A DNA stretch of 64,000 nucleotides from Odontocerum albicorne (lineage: Eukaryota > Arthropoda > Insecta > Trichoptera > Odontoceridae): the NCBI GenBank assembly GCA_949825065.1, contig OX463859.1, forward strand, positions 8,160,217 to 8,224,216, read 5' to 3'. Positions 10,961 to 22,095 of the stretch are shown here, piece after piece (the stretch's first letter is position 1; each line of letters starts with the position of its first letter). A program made the translations under genes and the position numbers. The notes under the pieces were generated by a model. That model saw only the letters and a program-made list of their open reading frames with translations. It was not told the origin of the DNA and made no database searches.

Positions 10961-12369
10961 ACTCTCTTTTTTTATATACGTGATATGTACATAATGTATC
11001 CATAAAAAAATGTAAGCTCGAAACTGTGTAATAAATATATCGGCAATTATTTTCTCTAAAAGTTTAAGTTTTTACAAAACTCATTGTTTTCTTCTCCAAA
11101 TTTATTCATATATTTTATGATAAACCGCCTTTAATCATTAATCACAAGCACAACAACTAATATCCGAAATCTCATGTAAGTCGATTGATAAATCAAATAT
11201 AAATAAAACTCGGAAGATATAAAATAACTTGTATAAAAAAAAAAGTTCGACATCGTCAGTCAAGAGAGTTGAGACGATCAATATTTTTTTAAATTTGGAG
11301 CGCGATAAAAGAAAGTTAGATTTATTTTAAATACGAAAAAGCCCCCCACTTATCTCTCGCAGGCGCCCTTTAAAATTCAATAACTGACCGCGATAAGGGC
11401 GCAGCGGAGGAATTAAAAATAATCCCTTCAAAGCGAACCCAGAGAGAGAGAAAGGGAGTTTTAGAGCAGTTTTATATTAAAAAGCCCAAAAGTTAGTTCT
11501 TCGGTGTCTGTAAGAGGGTCTAAAAATTATTCCCACGTCCGCCCGCAATCTGTCGGGAGTTGTTGGAAACTTTTTAAGAGTGTTCTTAATTAAAGAGAAA
11601 CGGCAGCCACCCGTGCCACTCGGATGGGGATTTCTTATGATCGGTATTGATATCGAGAATTGCTTTTCGATATGACCACCTGAACACCGGTGAAACTGTG
11701 ACAAAATGGATACAGAAGATATTTTTCTCATTAAGGAGGCATCTTGTTCAAAATTCTGTGACAGCTTTTAGAAATTTCGGATCTATGTCTGAGGAGCAAA
11801 ACTCGCGAGGTCTATCTCACCTTCATCGAATAAATGTATTGTTCCGAATGTATTCAATGGGATGGGGGACACTACCCCATACATTTAATGATCGATACTT
11901 TTTATAGAACGGGGAAGTTTTAAAAATCTTACAGTTTTCATAGCTTCAAATGCAGCGCATTTCACATACGTTAATATTGTTTAACTAGTAAAAAGGTATA
12001 AATCATTATTACTGCCCTATAATGTGACATACAGCTAATGATCAATACTTTTTGTAGACCGAGCAGATTTTTTGATATTCGTGTAGCCTTGAATTCAGAT
12101 TTCAGATAAGTTAATATTGTTGGTCAAACTGTGAAAGTTTTAGATTTCCCAATTTTGCCGCATTTTGACGTTTCTATAAACATTCGTTACGTCGTTTTAT
12201 TTGTTGAGCTTTATTTGTTGATTTTGTGGTTATATAATATAATAACCTGGGCATACAAACTCCCGTATTATAAAGGCTTTTCATTTTCACTCTTCCCTTT
12301 TTCAGAATTTAACAAGTTTTTTTTAAGTCATACCAAACTTCTCGTACCTTCTATACAGCTCAAATAGAT
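10961..12369. other. unassigned stretch with GC-rich segments
   Basis: GC-richer segments at 11335-11440 and 11515-11640 are separated by AT-rich DNA. The frames at 11477-11731 and 11647-11907 overlap on opposite strands and look like chance. No gene recognised. Confidence 0.35.
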
Positions 12370-12440
12370 TATTTTTATGAATAATTCATCGATCATTCTT
12401 TCTATGTGACCGAACCATATCAATGTACGTTTCTTCGTCT
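12370..12440 (-). pseudogene. LINE type A fragment
   Basis: On the minus strand LIWFGHIERM is readable at about 12390-12425, the hallmark of the type A C-terminal block. Too short to say more. Confidence 0.5.
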
Positions 12441-12529
12441 TTTTTGACTAATCTGGTGCAGCGATTAATCAAAAAGGGCACTGGCACAATTGAAACAAAA
12501 ACGCAGAGACGGCAGGGGATAAATGTGTA

Positions 12530-12686
12530 GAATAATTGAATGGTTGAAGTAAAATAGGCACAAGTACAAAAAAAACTAAGTATGCAGTTTCGTTCTATAT
12601 GTCATATAGAACGAAACTGGATACTTATTTTTTTTTTGTTTTTTTTTGTACTTAGTGCCTATTTTACTTCAACCATTCAATTGTTC
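12530..12686. repeat. large palindrome, first of an adjacent pair
   Basis: Left arm about 12530-12601 and right arm about 12603-12686 are inverse copies: AATTGAATGGTTGAAGTAAA / TTTACTTCAACCATTCAATT and CAGTTTCGTTCTATATG / CATATAGAACGAAACTG. Mismatches are confined mostly to a lengthened T-run in the right arm. There is almost no spacer. This is either a compact foldback element or a local inverted duplication. Confidence 0.82.
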
Positions 12687-12811
12687 CGAGTTATGGAGTT
12701 TACCGGGGAGAACGCGATCAGCATCAAGAAGACGACGATAAATACAAAATATTAATTCGAGCACACGAGAGTAATAAATGGACCGAAAAAGTAAAAAGTC
12801 AGATGGTTGAA

Positions 12812-13098
12812 TATATCGATCGTCCAGTTCATTACTCAGACAACTCCAAATAACCTGTTTTGAGATAATGAGAAAGGCAATATTATAATCGTCACCATAA
12901 ATCAAATACTATTCATTTTGCCCGAGTTTTATATATTTTATCAATTAGATGTTGATAAAATCTATTGATAAAATATATAAAACTCGGGCAAAAATTAATA
13001 GTATTTGATTTATGGTGACGATTATAATATTGATTTTCTCATTATCTCAAAACAGGTTATTTGGAGTTGTCTGAGTAATGAACTGGACGATCGATATA
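12812..13098. repeat. large near-perfect palindrome (about 133-bp arms)
   Basis: Arms 12812-12944 and 12965-13098 are inverse copies with only a few mismatches and a one-base indel; the spacer is about 20 bp. The arms include CGATCGTCCAGTTCATTACT, ATAACCTGTTTTGAGATAAT and GCCCGAGTTTTATATATTT. It is separated from the preceding palindrome by about 125 bp, and one minus-strand open frame (12905-12669) runs through both. No terminal repeats or target duplication found. Confidence 0.88.
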
Positions 13099-13555
13099 TG
13101 CACTATATTAAATAGAAAATCTTATAAGTGTATTTTTCCAAGTTCCGGCAGATCGTGATCATCATGCGAGAGACGAGGGCGTGAGACGGGAGCACATTGT
13201 CTAGCGGGCGGGCAAGTTGCGTAATGAATCACCCGAGATAGGAGTTCTCCTCTATTTGCCCGGGTGCCAGCGAGCCGGAGATTCGAAGGAGGACAAAGCG
13301 GGCCGACCCGACCCGACCCGACTGATTTGCATAAAAATAGTTAGGGAAACTTTCATATCATTCATATTTGTCTGTAGCGAAAACGCTCAAGTCTTCAACC
13401 CTTCCAATATGACATTCGTTACAGTACAAAATATTTAAATTCAATGGTACGTTATTTAAGATACAAGTTACTTTTATAAAGAAAAATGGACCAGACCGCA
13501 ATGTGCAACAACTTCAATCATCCAAGATCGGAGATAACCAAAATAATTTTGACAG
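13099..13555. other. unassigned stretch with GC island and (CGACC)n
   Basis: A GC-rich island spans 13145-13325 and includes a short pentamer repeat, CCGACCCGACCCGACCCGAC, at 13302-13321. No gene recognised. Confidence 0.4.
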
Positions 13556-13559
13556 CACA

Positions 13560-13800
13560 CAAAAATTCCTACATTATTTTGGGCAAGTTACTAGAAAGAA
13601 TGACGCAAGTCTAGAGAAGCTGATGATCACGGGGATAGTTGAGGGAAGCCGAGCAAGAGGAAGGTGTTATATGAGATAGACGGAGTTAATAGGATCTTCT
13701 TTAAGCGTTGCATTCAACATGGCCCAGGACCGGGAGGCATGGAGGCATATAGTGCACCGAGTTCGAGACAGGGGAATTACGACGCTCGGCATTGAGCACA
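13560..13800 (+). pseudogene. LINE C-terminal relic, type B
   Basis: Readable on the plus strand: YFGQVTRKNDASLEKLMITG, then RARGRCYMR, then NMAQDREAWRHIVHR, with one stop. This is the type B C-terminal order (LGH.TR...SLEKL...RxRGR...MRW...AxDRxxWR). It is related to the copies at 24032, 50600, 54295, 59530 and 62830. Confidence 0.75.
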
Positions 13801-13929
13801 CAATTTAAAAGAATTAACTAAAATATAATTAGTAATGAGTGAATATTCGTGCACATAAAAATAAAATTTAAATGATTTATCCAAAAGTTTGGCTTTAAAT
13901 TTATGGAATTTCATATTAGAATATTAAAT

Positions 13930-14120
13930 AAGAAAATTCATTGCTTATCCACTAATTACATTTAACACCGTGGCTCCCTATCACATGGTTGGTTCCTATA
14001 TTCATGCGGAATGATCCCAGTTTGTTTATTTCACCTGAAGAGTCTCGAGTTTGGAGATATACTCGTACAACACATGCGGTAGCGATAAATGTAATTAATG
14101 GAATAAGAAAGTTATTTCTT
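13930..14120. repeat. weak inverted repeat, possible decayed MITE
   Basis: An imperfect inverted pair, about 25 bp per arm: CACTAATTACATTTA at 13950-13964 and TAAATGTAATTAATG at 14086-14100, extended by GCTTATC / GAATAAG. No target duplication identified. Confidence 0.35.
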
Positions 14121-14234
14121 ACTAAAAATAACTTCAATGTTTAATTTTATTCATATGCTATTGAAATAATAATTTTCTTGCACTAATGAAATCCTTAACA
14201 TATGCATATTTATATAAGACAAATATTGATTATG

Positions 14235-14680
14235 TTGGATCCTTTTCTTTTTCTTCCCAGTGTCATGTCAGGTCCCCCCAACGTTGAATATCACCTGAGA
14301 GTAGACATCTTTGTCCCCGGCAGCCCGAAATAGATCTCCAACGCCCCTTATGCCAGTCGAATCACGTATATTGCGGAGCCAGGAGATTTGCCTCCTGCCA
14401 ACACCTCTTCAGCCTTCTATTTTGCCTTGGATGATCAGGTGCAGTAATTTGTACTTTGCTCCTCTAAGTACAGAACCCAAGTAGGACACCTTTCAGATTT
14501 TAATATTAGTCAGCAACTCTCTATCAACTTTGGCTCTTTGAAGAACCCTTGTGTTGCTGACCATATCCGTCCAGCGTATCCGTAGCATTCTCCGGTGCAT
14601 CCACATTTCGAATGCTTCCAGTCGATTCATACTACCAAGTTTGAGGGTCCATGGTTCTACTCAATGCAATAACACTCCAT
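14235..14680 (-). pseudogene. LINE C-terminal relic, type C
   Basis: Minus-strand relic closely related to 63290-63778. Shared DNA landmarks include GTCAGGTCCCCCCAACGTTG (14268-14287), ATTGCGGAGCCAGGAG, and a region encoding RRMLRIRWTDMVSNTR near 14540-14610, plus GSMNRLEAFEMW near 14610-14640. Frameshifts and stops throughout. Confidence 0.75.
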
Positions 14681-15729
14681 AGTGATTTCCTGGGGAGGGA
14701 TATCCCGAGTGGTTTCCCCTTGCCTTTTCTGGAGGATTTTCTATTGGGGTTACCTTCCCTTAGCTGGGTGGATCCAGTGTTATGGCGCTGGAAACCCTTT
14801 TAACTATCAATATTTTGACTTCAATAATGTTACCAAACGCTTGAATAGTTTAGTATTTAATTTGTATGCGGATCCATAAGATATTCGTAATGGAACTTTT
14901 AAAAAATCATTTCCGATTAAATTATGGAAAAAAATCATAGTTAATTAAAGGCGTATTTCGAAAGTGTGAGTTTTATCGCTAAAATTATATTTAAAAAATA
15001 ATAAATCGAACAAAAACTTAAGTCAATTTTTTTACATCGCTTTGAAGATGAAAGCCGCAACACTTTCGAAAAGTTGATTAAAATTTAATCCTACTCACTT
15101 TTTTAAGCTAGTAGATCAAGTATGAAAAAAATCGAATATATTAAATAACTTTGTGTTCAGTCAAATATAAAATTCCTTAGGACGAATAATTTGAAACTAT
15201 GTATTAATTTTTGACACATTTGAAACTATTAACATAAAATCTAAAGGTTGATCTCACTTCGTATACGAACCAAAAAATGGGAAATTTCGCTAGTTAAAAG
15301 CCGCACTACACGGGTTAAAATCTTTAAAAGGCGAAGTGAAGAAGAGAGATTGGGGGTGGAACGGGGCGGGATGAAAAAGAAGAAAAGTATAAGTAAAGTT
15401 TTTGGCGAAGTTTAGCCGAGACCCCGGCAGTCCACCCGCCCACCCATCCAACTTTGTTTCAAGAGGGTGAGTTGAAATTCTTTCACTACCCCCCCCCTCA
15501 TTCGATAAGATACCGCCAACTCGATCTGTTAATTTAATTCAACTTTCTAAATAAATAAACAAAACAATATAAAGTTTCTTGTATTTTAGCTAAATATACT
15601 TTTTATCGCCCCTCAATAAATTGAATAAATAGAAAACCTTCGAATATTTCAGTAAAAACCATGTTTCTTCCACATTTGAAAATCGCGCTAACATGTTTTT
15701 TGAGGGAAAAAATCTACTATATCATATAT
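14681..15729. other. unassigned stretch with GC island
   Basis: A purine-rich then C-rich island at 15340-15505 is unlike its AT-rich flanks. Nothing else recognised. Confidence 0.35.
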
Positions 15730-15930
15730 ATTTTTTTACAATAAGCAATCCACCCAAACAAGGATGATGTGTGCCACCAAATTAAAGTCACTTTGCAATT
15801 ATACGAGTCAATATAGTAAAACTAATTTGAAAAAATGACAATTCTAGACAATTGAAAGTTTCAACTGATTAAGCTTCAAAAATTTAACAATCGATCTAGA
15901 AGTGGAAAAGTTCCACGAAGAAAGAAGAAA
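15730..15930 (-). repeat. non-LTR 3' end, second copy
   Basis: Matches the 10260-10490 copy: GCAATCCACCCAAACAAGGA, GTGTGCCACCA, AACTGATTAAGCTTCAAAAA and AAGTGGAAAAGTTCCACGAA. Only the non-coding tail and the last codons remain. Confidence 0.65.
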
Positions 15931-16384
15931 CGCTATATTTAACGAGTGGCATTTTTATATTTGATCCTGTTTTGAAATAAAGTCATTTAGATATAAAACT
16001 CGGGTGTCGGGGTTCTATAAAATTATAATTTTTCGCCGGTAGAAGTTTCACCGTTGACAAAATACGGATCGCTTTCTGTTGCGTGAAAAATGATTTCGAA
16101 GATAAATTTAAAATTATTTAAGAAATGTACACGTTAAAATGTGGCCCACTGGTAAAACGAGATTTATTAGATCCAAAACTTTAATATCCCTTACAAACTT
16201 ACATTGTTCCTAGATACTCGTTTGAAACATTTATTATATTGATTGGTATTGGTTAATTTATTGAGAACAGATTAGTAAGATTTTTCGTAAAAACAAAATC
16301 AAATAAGGGAATACATAATATTTAAGACACTAATATAAAAATAAATAAAAAAACAACAACAATAGCAGTTAATAACTTTGTGAT
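15931..16384. other. unassigned AT-rich stretch
   Basis: Nothing recognised. Confidence 0.3.
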
Positions 16385-16646
16385 TGAGTCGCCATGATGC
16401 AAAACCCGCTCTGGAAAACAGCAAGTGTTCAAGTCCACCCTGCACATAATTTAATCAAAAATATTTAATTTGTGTTTATGTTAAAAGTTACTATGTGATT
16501 GATAATTATTTATTGGTTCAAAAGCATAAAGTAGAAAATGTACGAGTACTATGCGAGTATTTCATTAATATTCCAAGTACGAGTAATTAATCATCATTTA
16601 CTCAAAACTGAGTCTTCCAGAGCGTGTTTTGCATCTTGACGACTCT
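16385..16646. mobile_element. MITE family B, copy 1
   Basis: About 36-bp inverted terminal repeats: GAGTCGCCATGATGCAAAAC...CTCTGG at the left and CCAGAGCGTGTTTTGCATCT...GACTC at the right. The interior is AT-rich and non-coding and contains two TACGAGTA octamers. The second copy is at 30459-30705. Superfamily unclear; no clear target duplication. Confidence 0.7.
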
Positions 16647-17156
16647 ATTAAAATAGTTAATATTGATGTTAAGTATTTATCCCGTAAATTAGAACATTTT
16701 ATGTGTACCTCTTTATGTTCCAATTTATAGAAATAGTCGATTTTATACCTCACAAATCTAACTTCTTATTTCAACTACAATTTTTAAACGAATTCTTGGA
16801 CCATTGTTACAACTTAAGTTTTTATTGTATTTTCATGTCATATAATGATATATTTTATATATGGTACTCGTGTCAAATTTTTAAGTATTTAAATTAACCT
16901 GTACGTTAATGTGTTGCGAAAAACACTTGCTTTGAATCCATAAAAGAAATATTCCCGGAACCATTTCTGTCGAGATTTATATGGGTTCAGGGAGAGTTTA
17001 AAAAAGTCTCTACTATGTTCAAATTGGATTCCCAACTTGTACAGAAATTGGTCAAGAAATAGTTAGAATAGCACGTTGCTCGATGATTTGTAGTAAATAT
17101 AGCCTTGTGATGTGAACCTGGAGGCAGTACGCAAACAAATAATAAACACTTAATCT
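16647..17156. other. unassigned AT-rich stretch
   Basis: Nothing recognised; the small frame at 16703-16897 is hydrophobic and AT-driven. Confidence 0.3.
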
Positions 17157-17380
17157 CGGCGACCTCCGTGGCCTACTTGATAAGACGCCTGTCTTCCAGC
17201 TCGAGAATTGCGGGTTCCATTCCCGTTGGAACCCAGATTTTTTTTTTTATAAAAAACGGTTCAAGTCTAGTTTACACTTCAGGCTTGTTTAACATATTTG
17301 TGGGTGGTTGAAAGAGATTGCCAAGTGAAAATAAATCGCCAGTTTCTACTGTATACAACGAGAGTGTAACACCATACTTA
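17157..17380 (+). repeat. SINE-1, reference-quality copy
   Basis: Best plus-strand copy of the tRNA-derived SINE. The head GACCTCCGTGGCCTACTTGA starts at 17161, with A-box-like TGGCCTACTTG at 17169-17179 and B-box GGTTCCATTCC at 17213-17223. A T-run linker follows (17230-17242), then the 3' body with TTAACATATTTGTGG, GTTGAAAGAGATTGCC and CTACTGTATACAACG, ending near 17375. The internal pol III promoter layout is visible; the head is not a functional tRNA. Confidence 0.82.
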
Positions 17381-18150
17381 ACATATAGTACAATATAATT
17401 ACTAAATCTAGTTTCTGATAAATATAATGCGTGATAATTAACGTTTCTATTGTACCTACATACATTTGATACTATTAACATTTCGCGGAATTAAAAGTAT
17501 TTAAGGACAAAATCTGACGCTTAAGATCGTTCATAAAATACGAGTATAGTAGTATTGGCCACGACAGACGATGAAGAAACATGCAGACAACGAAAGTATA
17601 AACGTGACAAAGTGTAAACTCACACCAAATAGAGCCGCTTATCAAGCGGAGTAATCCGACATATCTGGAAACAAGTTCAGGGGAAGTTTTCCCGGCGCCC
17701 CGTGCATACGAGCACGGTAGCAGAGGGCGAGAAGATACTCGTAATGTTCAGCAGAACTCATTACTGATACAAACATGCAAACAAACACATGCCCCGAGTG
17801 CCGAGACTCGAGTAGTTATCAAAGGAGCGCATCGAAAGCTCATCTTTATTACTTCAAACTTTCGGTGTGCATAGCCTTATGTGTACTGCTTTGTATCGAT
17901 GTCGACAACAGTCGGGCGACCACGACTCGATATTCTAAACTGCCGACTGATTTCACTTATTGGCCGAATTTATGAAAAAAATGTATTGGCATACATTTAC
18001 TTTGTAAGAGTTTCAAATATTTTAAACAAAGCTTTCAATTTAGATTTAAAAAATGTAAATCTTCAACATACGAGTACATAAGTTTTGTAAGTAAACAGTA
18101 AATCAGTAAGTTCAATGAGCGTAACTAATGAAAATTAATATATATTTAAT
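17381..18150. other. unassigned stretch
   Basis: AT-rich, with a GC patch at 17685-17720 (TTTTCCCGGCGCCCCGTGC) and three TACTCGTA-type octamers (17539, 17736, 18069). No gene. Confidence 0.35.
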
Positions 18151-18154
18151 TTGG

Positions 18155-18290
18155 CGACGAACCAATGGCTAAGTTGGAGGAACACTTGTCTTCCGCCTGG
18201 GGGTTTCGGGTTCTATTTCAGATAATTCCTCAAAAGTCTCTTGAAAATATCAATGTTCTCAGCCTTTACTCACTCCTGAGTGAATGTACA
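18155..18290 (+). repeat. tRNA-like SINE head, diverged
   Basis: AATGGCTAAGTTGGAGGAAC followed by TTCGGGTTCTATTTC resembles the A and B boxes of a SINE-1-like head. The body beyond 18240 is not recognisable, so this is a weak call. Confidence 0.4.
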
Positions 18291-18934
18291 TATATATGTG
18301 ATAATTCTGGCTGCTTCAAATGCCAACTAAGTTTAGCTCTTATACCTCAACTAGAGAGCACGTTTCTTATACACAACTACGTCTTGCATTGTGGTGTTAA
18401 ACCATTTAAGGCTTTAATGATATTATACGCGGTTTGAACTCCACCCTTTGGGCGTTCAGTTAGCTTGAATACTAATTGTTAACAGAAGTTATTATTATTG
18501 AATCGCAAAGAAAAGCTTCGGACTCCATACGTTTAAGAGTATGTTGGAAAAGTGAGCGTGAAAGCGCGGGTTCGGGCTCGGGCCCGGGTAAGAAGTAAGA
18601 AGTACCGAGTACAGGCGGAAAGTTAGCAACAATGGGGGAAGTGAGTGAAGTAACAAAACTTCTAACTACACACAAGAAAACTTTGCTCCCGCATCGCTTC
18701 GAGGTTACACGATATAAACTCTTTAAACACGTTTGACCCCGGAAAAATAAATAATTAAGTGCAAAATAATAATTAAAAAAAAGCACGCATAGTATTCAGA
18801 CCACACGCAATAAAATTAAAATAACTGAGCGACTTCAAAAAGCTGTTTTTTTTTTACAGAAAATTATATTAAACAAAACTGACACATAACTAATGTATTT
18901 AAGATAAAGTATAATACATTGTAATTTGTTTTAT
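18291..18934. other. unassigned stretch with GC island
   Basis: A short GC-rich run at 18550-18590 (GGTTCGGGCTCGGGCCCGGG) lies in mixed DNA. No gene recognised. Confidence 0.3.
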
Positions 18935-19160
18935 CAAACACTGTTTATTCCACTTTTTTGTAACGGTATAACGCTACCGGTTTCAAGGCTTTCACCTCAT
19001 CGTCAGGGAGCACAAACAAGACTTGTTTGTGATCCCTGATGATGCGCTGAAAGCCTCGAAACCGGTAGGGTTATACCGTTACAAAAAAGTAGAATAAACA
19101 GTGTTTGATAAAAACCAATTACAATGTATTTAAACCTCCACAATGTTAATGCCTTAACTT
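18935..19160. repeat. foldback repeat family, complete copy 1
   Basis: Two arms of about 95 bp meet near 19020: ATCAAACACTGTTTATTCCA, TAACGGTATAACGCTACCGG, TTTCAAGGCTTTCACCTCAT, CAGGGAGCACAAACAAG and the inverse of each. On the right flank it continues into CCTCCACAATGTTAATGCC, which is also outside the other copies. It would form one long hairpin. Non-coding. Confidence 0.82.
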
Positions 19161-19492
19161 TAAATAATATATCAAGTATAATACTTTTCGACGAACTTTT
19201 AGGAATAATTTAGGAAAATTCTGCACTTGACTGCTTTGTCAAATTTTATTGCTCTTACCAGTTCGTGGATGCGTTAAAACGTTTTAGTGATTTAATCGCA
19301 GAATTTGCGGGTTATCCGGTTATTACCTGTAACAAAGAAAAAAAACGTTATTAAAAGATTATATATGAATAAGCTAAACATTACGTACTTTCAGGAAATG
19401 GTGAAAAAAACCCTTTTCAGTAGAACTATGGATCCTATTGAACAATTCGCACCACTTAACGTTAATACTTGTTATTTAAATGTGTATCATTA
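19161..19492. other. unassigned AT-rich stretch
   Basis: Nothing recognised. Confidence 0.3.
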
Positions 19493-19587
19493 AGGTACTT
19501 GAAATTAAAACTTATACTATTTAATCGTACAAAATAAAAATGTTATTTTGTACGATTAAATAGTATAAGTTTTAATTTCAAGTACCT
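19493..19587. repeat. perfect 44-bp hairpin
   Basis: Left arm 19493-19536 and right arm 19544-19587 are exact inverse complements, with a 7-base loop (AAAATGT). The arms begin AGGTACTTGAAATTAAAACT. No mismatch was seen, so the duplication is either very recent or maintained. No terminal repeats or target duplication are evident. Confidence 0.93.
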
Positions 19588-19644
19588 CATATTCCTTAAT
19601 AATTTAAAAGTTATTTCCAATGGTGTCTGTAATGCTTTATGCTG

Positions 19645-19715
19645 AGTGTTTCGGTGAAAGTACAGAAGACGTTTCGTACAGAAGAAAGTACAGAAGAGTT
19701 TCGGTGAAAGTAAAG
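19645..19715. repeat. short local direct repeats
   Basis: GTTTCGGTGAAAGTA occurs at about 19647 and 19697, with GTACAGAAG motifs repeated in between. A small tandem expansion. Confidence 0.5.
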
Positions 19716-20165
19716 ACCTATTTTTCATCCTACGGCTATTTATTTCCATAATATTATCGATTGAAGTGTAAAGTTTAATTAAAATAACATTAAAATATGC
19801 TTTACCCAGTCGATCAAGAAATTTGATGAAAAAGTATGTCGAAATAGAAGCTGAAACTTACATTCGTTGCAGCATACTTAATGAGTTCCACGAAGCATTT
19901 AAAAATCTTGAAAAAGGGCTTTTTTAAACAGTAAAAAATATTTTTTTGCAGAATTTGCCTAAATGAGCATTTTTACTTGCGATATTATTTTACATGAAAA
20001 TGTTATTTTCACCATTTTCATGGTAAAAATTGCCCGTATAAAATGTTTTTAACTATTTTTTAATATCTAATAATTAATTATATCTCAAATCTCATTGTTG
20101 GGTACGTAAGTTCCGCTGACGTTATTTCTACGAGAAAATATTTCTCGTTTATCAACGGTTTCATC
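19716..20165. other. unassigned AT-rich stretch
   Basis: Nothing recognised. Confidence 0.3.
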
Positions 20166-20996
20166 GTTAATATGGTGAAACTCTATATTAGAATATTTAA
20201 CAAGATTTCACAAAAAATCGGCAAGATTGTGAAGCCGGGCATATGGATACCGCACGATCTAACGGATGAGACCAAAGATGTACGCAAGCGCATGTGTGAA
20301 GATTTAATCGAAAAGGAGACAAACACTCCGTTTTTAGACCATTTAGTGACCGGAGACGAAAAGTGGGTGCTATATTCGAACCAGCGACGTAAATATCAAT
20401 GCCTTTCAAATAGGCAGGTAGCAAAACCGACCCCTCGACCGGGTCTAACTGTAAAAAAAGTGCTTTTGAGTGTTTGATGGGATGCACAAGGCATAATTTA
20501 TCACGAAGTCCTTCCTTATGGTAAAACAATTACGGGTGAAGTATACTGTGCCCAACTCGAAAATTTTAATGCAGCAACAAGGCTAAAAAGACCTGTTTTT
20601 TTTTCAATCGACATTTAGTTTTATTGCAGCACGACAACGCCTGACCCCATAGATCGAAGATGACTGAAAATAAAATAAAGGAACTTGGATGGAAAACTAT
20701 TCTTTACCCACCATATAGTCCCGATTTGGCTCCTTCAGATTATCATTTATTTCGATCTTTGGAGCACTATTAAGCTGAAAAAAAAAATCGCACTTTAGAA
20801 GTGAAAAAAGGCATCGATGAATATTTTGCATCCAAATCTACTCAATTTTATTCTAACGGTATTAAAAATTTGGTAAATAGATGGAAGAAGGTTGTGTCTA
20901 CCGACGGAGAATAAATTGTATCGATGTAATAAAAATATAAATATTTTTTTTCGATCTACCTCTTTAATTTAAAACATTTTCGTCCGGACAACCTAA
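20166..20996 (+). pseudogene. mariner transposase relic, 5'-truncated
   Basis: A DD34D mariner different from the others here. Frame 1 (20172-20477) carries VPHDL-like IWIPHDLTDE, FLDHLVTGDEKWVLYSN (first Asp) and KPTPRPGLTVKKVLLSV. After a stop it continues WDAQGI, then in other frames LQHDNA (second Asp, about 20628-20645) and YSPDLAPSDYHLF (third Asp, about 20716-20755). The N-terminal DNA-binding half is missing. The 3' end is CGTCCGGACAACCTAA at 20981-20996, matching a mariner TTAGGTTGTCCGG-type terminal repeat. At least two frameshifts and several stops. Confidence 0.85.
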
Positions 20997-22026
20997 TGTC
21001 ATATTATATAAAACTTAATTATTTGCGCAATGTAAATAAAATATTTCCAGGTTCTAACACGTTAAAACTTTTTATTCCTTTCAACAAAGTTTAGTACAAG
21101 CAAATAATACTCGGGGATAAATGTACTTTCCGTACCGCGTGTGTACCGTAGTTGTTTCTCAAGTTATTACCCGAATGTGAACTTGTTTCAAAAGCTAATA
21201 TTACATGCTCTCATGGCCGTGGTGTGGAGTACGGCACGGACCCACGATACGACTATGTACTCTATTGTTCGGTCTTGAATCCACGCTAAAATATTGAGTT
21301 GGATGGAAAATTAAAACTTCGCAATTCTCTCTCTGTCTCGCTACAAGTTAATCGGCAACGGCAGTCGGGAATTGATAGCCTCTGAGATCATGGTATAATA
21401 AGTTTCGGAATTCTAACAGAGTTCGCAAACACAAGGATAAACGGTTTGCTAAGTTGTTTCTCGCTGCTACGTGATAAACTGTGTGATAATTTAACACCTA
21501 AACTTTACCATCGCCCTACACTTAGAATCAGAATCAGTAACACACAGATGCCATAAAGTGTCTCCATTCAAGTCGGTCCCCAGCCCGGCACACCCTTCCA
21601 AGTCAACCAACGCCTAGACTGTGAATCTCCCCACCGTAACACTGGTGTATAGTGTAGGATGGGAGTCCGACTAGTGGAGTCCCGTGCTGGTGATAAAACA
21701 GCACGGGACGAAATTCCCAATATGAACTGATTTTTTTTTCATAATTTGAAAAAAGGCATGTTATAAGATATCACGCGAGCTGTTATGGGACATTCCACAA
21801 TATCATGAGGCAGAAGGAAGACATTTACTTGATATCGAGACATTGTATCCTGACTCCATAGCAAGTATGGTACGTCAAGTATAAATTCAATGAACATTTT
21901 GGAAAATATTTCTCTTCATTGAACATTAAACCAACCCAAGGATTCCTCAATGACTTCTCGATTTAATCGTTTTACAATTCCTTATTTAAGTCTCAAGATT
22001 TCCTTTCAACCGTAGCTTTAAATATA
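20997..22026. other. unassigned stretch with a short hairpin
   Basis: A GC-balanced segment spans 21180-21360. An 11-bp perfect stem with 9-base loop lies at 21679-21709 (GTCCCGTGCTG / CAGCACGGGAC). No gene. Confidence 0.4.
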
Positions 22027-22095
22027 GAGCGCCCTTCATAAGAGTTCGCTATCTAAACGGCGCTATATAAATCGTATTTTTATTATTAGAACAAT
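22027..22095 (+). repeat. L2-like LINE/SINE 3' tail
   Basis: GAGCGCCCTTCATAAGAGTT followed by CGGCGCTATATAAATC and ending TTTTTATTATTA. The 'GCGCTATATAAAT...(ATT)n' layout recalls L2-type LINE tails. Sister copies at 35088, 41108, 44606 and 56164. Confidence 0.65.

Noticed and set aside
12669..12905. Frame containing YGDD, which resembles a reverse-transcriptase or RNA-polymerase motif
   Set aside because: No other polymerase motif nearby, and the frame is made of two palindromes; four residues match by chance easily.
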